A DNA stretch of 64,000 nt from Pseudomonas khorasanensis. Lineage in GTDB: Bacteria; Pseudomonadota; Gammaproteobacteria; Pseudomonadales; Pseudomonadaceae. The notes beneath the pieces are model-generated. The model had not been told where the DNA came from, searched no databases, and worked only from the letters and a program-made list of their open reading frames with translations. Positions 42,493 through 50,609 of the stretch are shown here, one piece after another. The stretch is from assembly GCF_014268505.2 (NCBI RefSeq), contig NZ_JABWQP020000015.1, positions 48,277 to 112,276 on the forward strand, given 5' to 3'. Position 1 is the stretch's first letter. Each line of letters starts with the position of its first letter. Made by a program: the position numbers and the translations under genes.

Positions 42493-43113
42493 TCAGCCTT
42501 CGGCGCGAATCGAGCGCCACGCCGCTTGCGCGAGGACTTCGCGATAGGCCATCGGACTGCCCTTCACCCGCCCTGCCAGCCAGGCCCGGCAATAACTGTC
42601 AGCCTGGCCTATGATCAGCGATGGCAACAGTTCGGCGGGCAAATCCTGAAGCTCGGCGGCACGGCCCGATCCTGCCAGCCATTGGCGCAGACGCAGATTG
42701 CGGGTCTTGTTGCGCTCGGCCAGCTCGTCCTTGAACGGACCTTTGGTCACGGCGAACCGCGCGTGATACTGAAAACGCGCCCACTGCGGCTGTTGCTCGA
42801 CCCAATCGACGTAGCTGAACACCAGCGCCTGCACTCCTTCCTCAGTCGTTTCTGCAGCGTCCAGATACGCATCACGCAAACGCGCCTGATCTTCCAGCGC
42901 AGTGAAGAACAGCGCCGCGACCAACCCTTCCTTGTTGCCGAAATGGTGATAAATCGCACCGACGCTGGTGTCGCATTCGGCGCGAATCATCTCGATGGTG
43001 GTGGCCTCGATCCCCTGTTCATTGAACAGGCTCAGAGCCTTGCGAAAAATATCCCGCTTGAGTTCGGCGCGGCGGCCGGGGTAGCTGCGTTCCAGTAAAT
43101 CTGCGGTGTCCAT
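42493..43113 (-). CDS. TetR-family regulator
   Basis: A 206-residue TetR protein with the N-terminal helix-turn-helix (IEMIRAECDTSVGAIYHHFGNKEGL, about 40-64) and a helical ligand domain. It is divergent from a hotdog-fold thioesterase gene. Two abutting palindromes in the gap are its probable sites. The ligand may be an acyl-CoA or fatty acid, inferred from the neighbour. Confidence 0.92.
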   Translation of the reverse strand: MDTADLLERSYPGRRAELKRDIFRKALSLFNEQGIEATTIEMIRAECDTSVGAIYHHFGNKEGLVAALFFTALEDQARLRDAYLDAAETTEEGVQALVFSYVDWVEQQPQWARFQYHARFAVTKGPFKDELAERNKTRNLRLRQWLAGSGRAAELQDLPAELLPSLIIGQADSYCRAWLAGRVKGSPMAYREVLAQAAWRSIRAEG

Positions 43114-43215
43114 GCGGCTTCAGGCCTGAAAAAAGGGTTCGAGAAAGGCACGCGTCTGCCATGAAAAGTCGCGCCTAGGTTGACAGATTCGCCGCCAGCA
43201 GAATACCGTTCCGTT

Positions 43216-43232
43216 ACAGAATATTATTCTGT
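43216..43232. promoter_or_regulatory. TetR operator 1
   Basis: A perfect 17-bp palindrome ACAGAATATTATTCTGT in the divergent gap, abutting operator 2. Its core motif CAGAAT/ATTCTG is shared with that second site. Confidence 0.78.
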
Positions 43233-43252
43233 TGCAGAACATCATTCTGCAA
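43232..43252. promoter_or_regulatory. TetR operator 2
   Basis: An 8-bp dyad TTGCAGAA-N5-TTCTGCAA beside operator 1. It lies 25 bases before the thioesterase start, so bound repressor would overlap its promoter or ribosome access. Confidence 0.75.
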
Positions 43253-43276
43253 ATCACCTATCCAGGGGTCTTACTC

Positions 43277-43717
43277 ATGAGTCAATCGCTCAGCATGTTC
43301 AACAGCGTCGGTTCGGACGCATTCAGCAAAATGGCCTGCCAGTTCGCGCCCTATTTCAGCAGCATCAACCCGTTGATCACCGAGCTGCGCCCGAACGCAG
43401 CCACAGTGCAGGTGCCGTTCCGCAAGGAGATCACCAACCACCTCGGCACTGTGCACGCGATCGCCATGTGCAACGCGGCAGAACTGGCCGGCGGGATGAT
43501 GACCGATGTGTCGATCCCGAGCGGCGCACGCTGGATTCCCAAGGGGATGACCGTGGAATACCTGGCCAAAGCCAAGACCGACGTAACTGCCGTGGCCAGC
43601 GCTGAAGGTGTGGATTGGCAAAGCGATGGCGACAAGATTGTGACCGTCGATATCCACGATACCGACGGCAAAAAAGTCTTCACCGCGCGCATCACGATGA
43701 ACGTCAAACTCGGTTGA
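43277..43717 (+). CDS. Hotdog-fold thioesterase-like protein (DUF4442)
   Basis: A 146-residue hotdog-fold domain; the ATG at 43277 is chosen over an upstream in-frame codon that lies within the operators. The fold signature is ITNHLGTVHAIAMCNAAELAGGMM, in which the residues typical of acyl-CoA thioesterases (N-H-G, AELAGG) are seen. It probably hydrolyses a long-chain or branched acyl-CoA, or binds one without turnover. It is controlled by the divergent TetR. Confidence 0.85.
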   Translation: MSQSLSMFNSVGSDAFSKMACQFAPYFSSINPLITELRPNAATVQVPFRKEITNHLGTVHAIAMCNAAELAGGMMTDVSIPSGARWIPKGMTVEYLAKAKTDVTAVASAEGVDWQSDGDKIVTVDIHDTDGKKVFTARITMNVKLG

Positions 43718-43728
43718 ACTGCCAGCCA

Positions 43729-43768
43729 CAAAAAAGCCCTTGCCGCGGAGTACGCAACAAGGGCTTTT
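43729..43768. terminator. Bidirectional rho-independent terminator
   Basis: AAAAAAGCCCTTG and CAAGGGCTTTTC form an 8-9 bp stem around a 15-base loop. Both strands end in T-runs, serving the thioesterase and the convergent GNAT genes. Confidence 0.85.
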
Positions 43769-43781
43769 CATGGCCAGCCGA

Positions 43782-44474
43782 TCAGTGCACGATCAGGCGC
43801 TGACGGACAAATTCTTCAACGTGGCGACTGGTCTGATCCAGATGCCGGTCGCGCTGCTTTTCGGCGTCGAGCATCGCGCGTTTACCGTTTTTCTGCAGCA
43901 GGTAGGTATGAATCTGCTGCACCTCCAGTGAACGATAGATCGGCGTGGTGTCGATAAATCCGCGCAAGCCGTTGCTGCGATAATGCCGCGTGCTCATCAA
44001 CACCTGCGTCTCGCGCTGGCCGATCACTTCGAAACCCAACGCCTCGAAATACGGCACCTTGCCGACGGTGCACGCCAGCTCCGCATGCGGATAGCGTCCG
44101 ATCATCTCGGCCAGCATCGCCCGCGCCACCCCCTTGCGACGATGCCCTTCGCGCACTGCCATGTACGCCACACTGCACGCCTCCCAATCACCTTGCACCG
44201 GCAAATACAGCAAAAACCCGATGACCAGCTCGGGATCGTCATCGTCGGTGGCCACCAGCAATTCCACCTCGGTACCCTTCTGGCCATTCAATGCTTCCAG
44301 ATACAGATGCACCTCATAACCGACCGCATACTGATAAACGTTGTACAGCAGATTGCTCGGGCCAAGGCCGACCGCACTGATGTCGGTCAGGTAGTCGACG
44401 ACCATTTGCAGGATCTGACTGTTGACGCTTTCGGGGCATGGGGCTGTGTAATGGGTGATGCGTGGCATGGGCAA
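43782..44474 (-). CDS. GNAT-family acetyltransferase
   Basis: A 230-residue protein with a GNAT core in its middle: the acetyl-CoA loop is REGHRRKGVARAML (Q/R-x2-G-x-G/A), preceded by beta 4 (SVAYMAV) and followed by LGFEVIGQRETQVLM. An in-frame ATG two codons in is an alternative start. The C-terminal 55 residues after the fold are charged and helical. Substrate unknown. Confidence 0.85.
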   Translation of the reverse strand: MPMPRITHYTAPCPESVNSQILQMVVDYLTDISAVGLGPSNLLYNVYQYAVGYEVHLYLEALNGQKGTEVELLVATDDDDPELVIGFLLYLPVQGDWEACSVAYMAVREGHRRKGVARAMLAEMIGRYPHAELACTVGKVPYFEALGFEVIGQRETQVLMSTRHYRSNGLRGFIDTTPIYRSLEVQQIHTYLLQKNGKRAMLDAEKQRDRHLDQTSRHVEEFVRQRLIVH

Positions 44475-44590
44475 ACTCCGGCGGTAAAAAACGTTGCCGA
44501 TGATCTGAGCCGTCGACGAACCGCGACATCATACCGTGCCGGCGTCGATAGCCGTTTAAAGATCCCTTGCCGAAGAGTTCTGTTGAACTG

Positions 44591-45148
44591 TCACTGTTGC
44601 GGCGCCACCACTCTGAATTTGATGTTGATGTCTTTGGACACCACGCTGTCCGCCCACTCCCCCGCGCCGAGGCCAAACTCGTCGCGTTTGAGCACCAGCT
44701 CGCCGTCGAAAATGCCGATGGCGTTGTCCGGTTTCAATTCCACCGGTACATCAACTTCGCGGGTGATGCCCTTCAGGGTCAGTTGGCCGGCAATCTGGTA
44801 ACGGTGCTCCGAGACCTGGGTGAAACGGCTGGATTCGAACACGGCGAGCGGGAATTTTTTGGTGTCGAACCAGGCCGGTTTTACCAGTTCGGTATTGGCG
44901 TCATCGCTGCCGGCGTCGATGCTGCCGAGGTCGATATGCAGCGTGGTGCGGGCCTTGGCGAGGTTGTCGGTGTCGAAGTCCAGCGTCGCCTCGAACTTGC
45001 CAAAGGTGCCGTACATCCGCGAGCCCATCTGGTTGTAGGTGAAGCTGATCTGGCTCGCGCCGGTGTTGACGCGAGTGTATACGGCAGCATGCGCGCTGGG
45101 CACGATGCAGAAAGCACACACGGCAGCCAGCAGCAATCGCATCGACAT
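44591..45148 (-). CDS. YceI-family periplasmic lipid-binding protein
   Basis: A 185-residue protein from the ATG at 45148 (GGAGAG upstream) with a signal peptide (about 1-21, cut after AHA). The lipocalin-like YceI beta-barrel follows: YNQMGSRMYGTFGKFEATLDFD, SIDAGSDDANTELVKPAWFD and the terminal GEWADSVVSKDINIKFRV. YceI proteins bind isoprenoid chains such as polyprenyl quinones in the periplasm. It is monocistronic. Confidence 0.92.
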   Translation of the reverse strand: MSMRLLLAAVCAFCIVPSAHAAVYTRVNTGASQISFTYNQMGSRMYGTFGKFEATLDFDTDNLAKARTTLHIDLGSIDAGSDDANTELVKPAWFDTKKFPLAVFESSRFTQVSEHRYQIAGQLTLKGITREVDVPVELKPDNAIGIFDGELVLKRDEFGLGAGEWADSVVSKDINIKFRVVAPQQ

Positions 45149-45221
45149 GAAACTCTCCGGGCGGCGCGTGCCGTCGAGGGCCTGGATTGACTTAAGCAAA
45201 CAACACGCTGTTACGCCAACG

Positions 45222-46595
45222 CTAAATCAGCCGCTCGATCTTCTGATGCTTCCAGACCAGCTTGTAATAGAGAGACTGCAACGCCAGCATCCCCAGGTAG
45301 GCAACCGGGAACGCCATCCACACCCCCTGCAGACCGAACTGCCCGTCCAGCCAATACGCCGCCGGCAACTGCACGCCGACGACGCAAACAATCGAAATAA
45401 ACACCGGCACCAGCACTGTGCCGCTGGCCCGCATGATCCCGCCGATGATTGCCTGGAACCCGAACACCAACAGGCTCCACAGCATGATGTGCAGCAGATG
45501 TTCGGCCATCGCCCGGGTCGAATCTTCAGTCAGGAACAATCCCAGCAACCAGTGCGACAACAGGTAACCCAGCACAATCAGGCCGCCGGTCAGGCAGATG
45601 TTGATCAGCAGGCCGGTGCGCAGAATCGGCCCCATGCGTTCCAGATGCCCGGCGCCAATGGCTTGTGCACCCAGAATCGATGCGGTGATTGCAATCGACA
45701 ATGCCGGAAATTGAACATAGTTGACGATCTGCGTCACCGCACCATACGCCGCCGTCGCCTGCGAGCCGTGTTGGTTGACCAGTGCCAGAATCACCAGCTC
45801 CGATAACGACAGCACGATCATCTGTACACCGGTCGGCAGGCCGATGCGCAAGACCTTGCCGAGGATTACCCGATCCAGTCGCAGCGCGGCGAAGAACTCA
45901 CGATCAGGCGCCAGCGGATGGCCTTTGCGGATCAGCCGCCACGCGAGCCACGCCATCGCCGACAGATTACCGGCCAGCCCGGCATACGCAGCGCTCTGAA
46001 TGCCCAATGGCGGCAAGCCCAGCCAGCCGCGAATCAATGCCGGCGTCAGCGCCAGCCCCACGGCGGTCGATACGATCAGTGCCAGCAGCGGTGACAGCGT
46101 ATCGCTCACCCCGCGCAACAACTGGGTGAACAGCACGAAGACCAGCAGGGACGGCAGAATCCACAGCATTACGTGGGCATAGGCCACCGCATCGTCGAGT
46201 ACATCCGCAGGCGTCCCCAGCCCCGTCAACGCCTGACGCGCGAATACACTGCCCAGCACGGCGGCCGCCAGTCCAATCAAACCCCCCAGCAGCAACGTCG
46301 CTCCGGCAATCGCCTTGACCCTGTGGCTTTCACGCGCGCCCCACGCCTGCCCGATCAGCACGCCCGCGCCGGCGCCGAGGCCGATGACCAGGGCGATGAA
46401 AAAGAACACGACGGGAAACATGCCGGACACCGCCGCCAACGCCTGGGTGCCGAGCATCTGGCCGATGTAGATGCTGTTGACCGTGCCCGACATCGATTGC
46501 AGGAAATTGGACAACACCATCGGTGCGAGAAACAGCAGATAGGTTTGCCAGAGAGGCTTGGCGAAGGTGGCGCTTTGCATTGAATAGAGGTCCAT
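45222..46595 (-). CDS. MATE-family efflux transporter
   Basis: A 457-residue protein from the ATG at 46595 (MDLYSMQSATF; an ATG five codons in is also possible) with twelve membrane helices in two homologous bundles. MATE features are MVLSNFLQSMSGTVNSIYIGQML in helix 1 and LPTGVQMIVLSLSELVILALVNQHG in helix 7. It exports cationic drugs or metabolites with Na+ or H+. The substrate is unknown. Confidence 0.9.
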   Translation of the reverse strand: MDLYSMQSATFAKPLWQTYLLFLAPMVLSNFLQSMSGTVNSIYIGQMLGTQALAAVSGMFPVVFFFIALVIGLGAGAGVLIGQAWGARESHRVKAIAGATLLLGGLIGLAAAVLGSVFARQALTGLGTPADVLDDAVAYAHVMLWILPSLLVFVLFTQLLRGVSDTLSPLLALIVSTAVGLALTPALIRGWLGLPPLGIQSAAYAGLAGNLSAMAWLAWRLIRKGHPLAPDREFFAALRLDRVILGKVLRIGLPTGVQMIVLSLSELVILALVNQHGSQATAAYGAVTQIVNYVQFPALSIAITASILGAQAIGAGHLERMGPILRTGLLINICLTGGLIVLGYLLSHWLLGLFLTEDSTRAMAEHLLHIMLWSLLVFGFQAIIGGIMRASGTVLVPVFISIVCVVGVQLPAAYWLDGQFGLQGVWMAFPVAYLGMLALQSLYYKLVWKHQKIERLI

Positions 46596-46777
46596 CTCGA
46601 CGGCGGGCGGCCTGATTGAGGATAGCTTCGGTGAGTTGCGTACAGGGCGCAATCAACATTTTTAATCGGCGTTGATCATCTGTTTTGGCATTTGTGTAAA
46701 TGCCCGGGATCGCTTTGTGTCAGTGTGCGGCTGTGGTAAATCACGGTTATCCCAACACGTACTTTGAGGCTCGGCGC

Positions 46778-47347
46778 ATGCGCAACGTTGCAAATATTCT
46801 GGTCAGTACGCTTCTCGTTCTGTTCGCCGCCTGCACCCAGGCGGCCTCACCTGCAGCGGCGGCAGATGCCTTGAAACCGTTACTCGCAACCCTGAATGAG
46901 CGCCTGAACATCGGTGATCTGGTTGCGCTGACCAAATGGGACAGCGGCAAACCGATCCAGGACACCCCGCGTGAGACGCAGGTCATTGCCAATGCCCGCA
47001 CGCTGGCCACCGAATACAAGCTCGATCCGAACGACGTTGAACAATTGATCGCCGCGCAAATGGAGGCCAACAAACTGGTGCAGTACGGTTTGCTCGCGCA
47101 ATGGCAAGCGGCAGGTGCTGCGCCTGATACGCCGCGCCCCGACCTGGGCGGACAAATCCGACCGCGGCTGGATGAGCTGCAAAAGCGTCTGTTGCAGCAA
47201 TACGCCCGATTCTCGCCCTATCGCCAGGAACCGGATTGCCCGGCCTGGCTTGCAAGCGCACGCAAGGACCTGGCCTCTGATGCGCTGCATGAACTGGCGC
47301 TGATCCGGGCCAGCGGCGAGTTGTGCATTCGGGCGAAAGCCGCCTGA
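46778..47347 (+). CDS. Secreted/periplasmic chorismate mutase (AroQ gamma)
   Basis: A 189-residue protein from the ATG at 46778 (GAGG upstream) with a signal peptide (about 1-22, TQA cut). The helical AroQ gamma fold carries the signature residues (LLATLNERLNIGDLVALTKWDSGKPI, R-x2-Q-V-I-A-N-A). It converts chorismate to prephenate in the periplasm, where its purpose is unclear. In P. aeruginosa a similar enzyme forms part of a periplasmic Phe route with cyclohexadienyl dehydratase; none is adjacent here. Confidence 0.88.
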   Translation: MRNVANILVSTLLVLFAACTQAASPAAAADALKPLLATLNERLNIGDLVALTKWDSGKPIQDTPRETQVIANARTLATEYKLDPNDVEQLIAAQMEANKLVQYGLLAQWQAAGAAPDTPRPDLGGQIRPRLDELQKRLLQQYARFSPYRQEPDCPAWLASARKDLASDALHELALIRASGELCIRAKAA

Positions 47348-47471
47348 ATCAGGGGTCTGAGCAAACATCATCAGCGTCGATGTTCACCATCACGTCAATG
47401 AAGTTCTCATAAAAACTGCACGGCGTAACATCGGCTCCAGACAAACCAACAATACCCTGGAGCACACGATC

Positions 47472-47912
47472 ATGAAACGCCAAACCCTTCTCAGCATCGC
47501 TTTTTCGGTTTTCGCAGTGAACGCTTTTGCCGCAACGCCCGCTCACAATCTGGTCGCTGAAGGCGGCTCGGACAAGCTGATCGAAAGCCGCTTGGCTGAA
47601 GGCGGTTCCGATCGTCTGATCGAACGCCGTGTTGCCGAAGGTGGCTCCGATCGTCTGATCGAACGCCGTGTTGCCGAAGGTGGCTCCGATCGTCTGATCG
47701 AACGCCGTGTTGCCGAAGGTGGCTCCGATCGTCTGATCGAACGCCGTGTTGCCGAAGGTGGCTCCGATCGTCTGATCGAACGCCGTGTTGCCGAAGGTGG
47801 CTCCGATCGTCTGATCGAACGCCGTGTTGCCGAAGGTGGCTCCGATCGTCTGATCGAACGCCGTGTTGCCGAAGGTGGCTCCGATCGTCTGATCGAACGC
47901 CGCGTCGCATGA
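47472..47912 (+). CDS. Secreted 13-residue repeat protein (annotated elsewhere as phage infection protein)
   Basis: A 146-residue protein with a signal peptide (MKRQTLLSIAFSVFAVNAFA) and then nine repeats of 13 residues (VAEGGSDRLIERR) running to the C-terminus. The first two repeats differ (SDKLIESR, LAEGG); the other seven are identical in protein and almost so in DNA (39 bases each). The label phage infection protein is one I recall from related genomes and has no known basis. Each repeat has two glycines, then acid and base pairs, and may form a repetitive, perhaps disordered or fibrous, structure. Confidence 0.8.
   Translation: MKRQTLLSIAFSVFAVNAFAATPAHNLVAEGGSDKLIESRLAEGGSDRLIERRVAEGGSDRLIERRVAEGGSDRLIERRVAEGGSDRLIERRVAEGGSDRLIERRVAEGGSDRLIERRVAEGGSDRLIERRVAEGGSDRLIERRVA
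47553..47903 (+). repeat. Tandem array of nine 39-bp repeats
   Basis: The units are in-frame, so copy-number change by slippage or recombination alters length by 13 residues without a frameshift. Units 3-9 (47631-47903) are almost identical, which suggests recent expansion or homogenisation. Confidence 0.95.
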
Positions 47913-47939
47913 ATCAATCGTTCTAACGCAATACCCATG

Positions 47940-47972
47940 AAAAAGCCCGGCCTGATCAGCCGGGCTTTTTTG
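47940..47972. terminator. Bidirectional rho-independent terminator
   Basis: AAAAAGCCCGGC-N7-GCCGGGCTTTTTT, 27 bases after the repeat-protein stop, and usable by the lipoprotein gene from the other side. Confidence 0.92.
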
Positions 47973-47986
47973 CATTCAGCCGTCGC

Positions 47987-48322
47987 TTATTGCGCGGTTT
48001 TCAGCTTGACCACGTCACCGGAGATGGTGGTGGTGTAACCCGTCAGGGCCCAGGCCCAGAACCAGTTTTCCTGCACTTGGGTGTTGATCATCGCATCGCC
48101 ACCCTTGGCCTTGATGGCGGCGTCTTGCGCGCGAACAAAACGGCTGTTCTGGCGGATCGGGATGATGCCGAACAGCAGCAGGCCGGTGGCCGATGCTTCG
48201 CTGTGGCCAACCACGGTGTATTGGTTGCTGTCGTAATGTGCGGATTTCATCGGGGCGCCGGTGCAACCTGCCAGGACCACACCGAACAGTGCGGCGGCGA
48301 CTACTTTGCTGAGGTATTTCAC
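47987..48322 (-). CDS. Small lipoprotein of unknown function
   Basis: A 111-residue protein. The GTG at 48322 has GGAG seven bases upstream; an ATG four codons earlier has no ribosome site. The signal peptide ends in the lipobox LAGC. The mature part (GLLLFGIIPIRQNSRFVRAQDAAIKAKGGDAMINTQVQENWFWAW) resembles small envelope lipoproteins found widely in Pseudomonas. Function not known. Confidence 0.78.
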   Translation of the reverse strand: MKYLSKVVAAALFGVVLAGCTGAPMKSAHYDSNQYTVVGHSEASATGLLLFGIIPIRQNSRFVRAQDAAIKAKGGDAMINTQVQENWFWAWALTGYTTTISGDVVKLKTAQ

Positions 48323-48497
48323 AAAAAACTCCATGAGGAAACGCCCGGGATCCATCTCTCGGGCGGCGCGTACTTTAGCGAAAATGATGGCCAATTGGTA
48401 TCTAGCGTCGTTCATTTCTATGAACCCGTTCGCTGGCCGACCATCGGTGATGTCGCATACCATGGCGCCACTTCAATAAAAACAGACACCTGCCCCC

Positions 48498-50153
48498 ATG
48501 TTCAAAGCCAGCCTGCGTAGCCATCTCACCCTGTGGTTTGGCGGTTTGTCCCTGCTGACGCTATTGAGCGTGGGCTTTTATTTCGGTCACATCGCCACCG
48601 AACAGATGAAACAGGCCAGTGGCAATGCCTTGCTGAACACAGCTCGCGCGGCGGCGACTTTGTTGGGCGAACAGCTGCGCGAACGACAGCTGGAGGTTTA
48701 TCTGCTCAGTCGCGCGCCGCATCTGGAGCGTGGCGATCTGGATAACCCGAACATCCTCAAATCAATGCAACTGCGCACGCAGGCGCGCACCGAATATGCC
48801 TGGATGGGCGTGACCGATGCCGAGGGGCAAGTCCATCAAGCCGTGAATAATTTGCTGGTTGGGCAATCGGTACAGAAACGCCCCTGGTTTCAGGTCGGCC
48901 TGCGCCGGCAATACACGGGCGACCCACACGAAGCCGTGTTGCTGGCCAAATTGTTGCCGGGCCTGCCCAACGGCGAGCCACTGCGCTTCATTGATTTTGC
49001 CGCACCCATTCATAACGCCGAAGGAAAGGTCATTGGCGTGCTGGGCGCGCATGCGCACTGGAGTTGGGTGACGCGCATTGTCGAGTCGGCGGCGTTTTCC
49101 CATAAAAACTCGGCGCCGGATATCCAGGCACTCATCGTAGATCACGACGGCAAGGTGCTCTACCCCGAAGCACTGATGGGGCAGCAAATGGCCGTCAATG
49201 ATTCGGTAACGCCTGGCTGGACAACGGGTAACGGTTATCTGACCAGCATGGTCAGCGTGCCGACGCCATCGGGTACGGCGCTGTCATGGTCGATTGCCAT
49301 ACGCCAACCACTGGAGACGGCCCTGCAGCCGGCGCGTCTGCTGCAATATGAATTGTTGTTACTGGGCGTATTCGCCGCTGTGGTGTTCGGCCTCGTGGCT
49401 TATTACCTGGCGCTGTACCTGAGCCGCCCGATCGAGCAACTCGCACGCTCGGCCAAACAGGTGCAAAACAACCAGCCCGGCGCGCGATTCCAGCTCCAGC
49501 ATCCTGTGCTTGAAATTGCGCAGCTCGGCCAGTCCATCGATGCCATGACACAATCGTTGCTGAGAAAGGAACGCGAACTTCAGGAGGCGAACGCCTCGCT
49601 GGAAGCCACCGTGGCGCAACGCACCGCTGCGCTCACCCAGGCCAATGCCGAACTGTTGAGTCTGGCGACGCACGATGGTTTGACCGGCGTGTACAACCGC
49701 CGGCGGTTTGACGAAAAAATCGCTGAATATTCACTGCTGTCCCGGCGCACCGGGCGCCCCTTTGCCCTGTTGCTGATCGACGCTGACCACTTCAAACGCA
49801 TCAATGACACCCATGGCCATGCGGTTGGCGATGACGTGCTGCAACAATTGGCACAACTGATTCAGCGCAACGTGCGCACCACCGATTTTGTCGCGCGTTA
49901 CGGCGGCGAAGAATTTGCCGTGCTGCTGCCGGAAGTGGCGCATCCCGACACCCCCGAAGTCGTGGCCGAGAAAATTCGTGCGGCGGTCGCCCAAGCGCAT
50001 TTCCAGGGTGTCGGGCAGGTCACGGTCAGCATTGGTCTCGGTCTGGCCGACCCGGCAGACAACAACCATACAGCGCTGATCAAACGCTCCGATCAACAGT
50101 TGTATCAGGCCAAAGCGGCAGGGCGTAACCAGGTGGCTTGCCACGCTCATTGA
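48498..50153 (+). CDS. Membrane diguanylate cyclase with Cache sensor
   Basis: A 551-residue protein. An N-terminal membrane helix (about 12-33), a periplasmic dCache-type sensor (about 40-275, with LRTQARTEYAWMGVTDAEGQV), a second helix (about 285-308), a HAMP domain and a coiled linker (SLEATVAQRTAALTQANAEL) precede a GGDEF domain. The active site is GGEEF at 469-473, so synthesis of c-di-GMP is likely. An inhibitory RxxD motif at the expected position is not evident. Confidence 0.92.
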   Translation: MFKASLRSHLTLWFGGLSLLTLLSVGFYFGHIATEQMKQASGNALLNTARAAATLLGEQLRERQLEVYLLSRAPHLERGDLDNPNILKSMQLRTQARTEYAWMGVTDAEGQVHQAVNNLLVGQSVQKRPWFQVGLRRQYTGDPHEAVLLAKLLPGLPNGEPLRFIDFAAPIHNAEGKVIGVLGAHAHWSWVTRIVESAAFSHKNSAPDIQALIVDHDGKVLYPEALMGQQMAVNDSVTPGWTTGNGYLTSMVSVPTPSGTALSWSIAIRQPLETALQPARLLQYELLLLGVFAAVVFGLVAYYLALYLSRPIEQLARSAKQVQNNQPGARFQLQHPVLEIAQLGQSIDAMTQSLLRKERELQEANASLEATVAQRTAALTQANAELLSLATHDGLTGVYNRRRFDEKIAEYSLLSRRTGRPFALLLIDADHFKRINDTHGHAVGDDVLQQLAQLIQRNVRTTDFVARYGGEEFAVLLPEVAHPDTPEVVAEKIRAAVAQAHFQGVGQVTVSIGLGLADPADNNHTALIKRSDQQLYQAKAAGRNQVACHAH

Positions 50154-50164
50154 CACATCAGAAC

Positions 50165-50190
50165 CCTGTGCGAGCGAACCTGCTCGCGCC
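50165..50190. repeat. Degenerate REP unit
   Basis: CCTGTGCGAGCGAACCTGCTCGCG is a single, altered copy of the GTGGGAGCGAGCCTGCTCGCGA class between two convergent genes. Confidence 0.65.
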
Positions 50191-50570
50191 TACGGGGATT
50201 GGGGGCTGAAAGTCTGCAGATACGCCAGCAGATTATTCAGCTTCTCTTCGTCGCTCAGCCCCCAGAAAATCATTCGCGTGCCCGGCACAACCCCTTTCGG
50301 GTCTTCGAGATAAGCCTTTAACGTCTCCCGATCCCAGGTAATCCCCGAATTTTTCATCGCGTCGGAATAAACATAATCGGGAGAAGTCCCCGCGGCCCGG
50401 CCGATGATTCCGTTGAGCTGTGGACCGAACCCCGAACGCGCCGATTCGCCGACTTGATGGCAGCCGCCGCACAGACGCGGGAAGATTTTCGCGCCGCCTT
50501 CAGGATCGCCATCAGCGTGTGCGCTTGCGCTGCAAATCAGGACAAACATCAGTGTTGTGGTGGTTTTCAT
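50190..50570 (-). CDS. Class I cytochrome c (c2-like)
   Basis: A 126-residue protein from the ATG at 50570. A signal peptide (about 1-19, AHA cut) directs it to the periplasm. The heme motif is CGGCH and the axial methionine lies in PGTRMIFWGLSD. The PDYVYSDAMKNSGITW block matches the mitochondrial/c2 type. It is a soluble electron carrier; the partner is unknown. Confidence 0.9.
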   Translation of the reverse strand: MKTTTTLMFVLICSASAHADGDPEGGAKIFPRLCGGCHQVGESARSGFGPQLNGIIGRAAGTSPDYVYSDAMKNSGITWDRETLKAYLEDPKGVVPGTRMIFWGLSDEEKLNNLLAYLQTFSPQSP

Positions 50571-50609
50571 TGAACAGTCCAAACTGGCTTTTCATGGCGT
50601 GGCTGCAGT

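Noticed and set aside
47553..47903. Tandem repeats considered as a CRISPR array.
   Set aside because: Units are contiguous and in-frame with no unique spacers, and no cas genes are present.
47349..47975. Minus-strand frames of up to 208 codons across the repeat array.
   Set aside because: A 39-bp unit keeps every frame open when repeated; only the + frame has a signal peptide, ribosome site and terminator.
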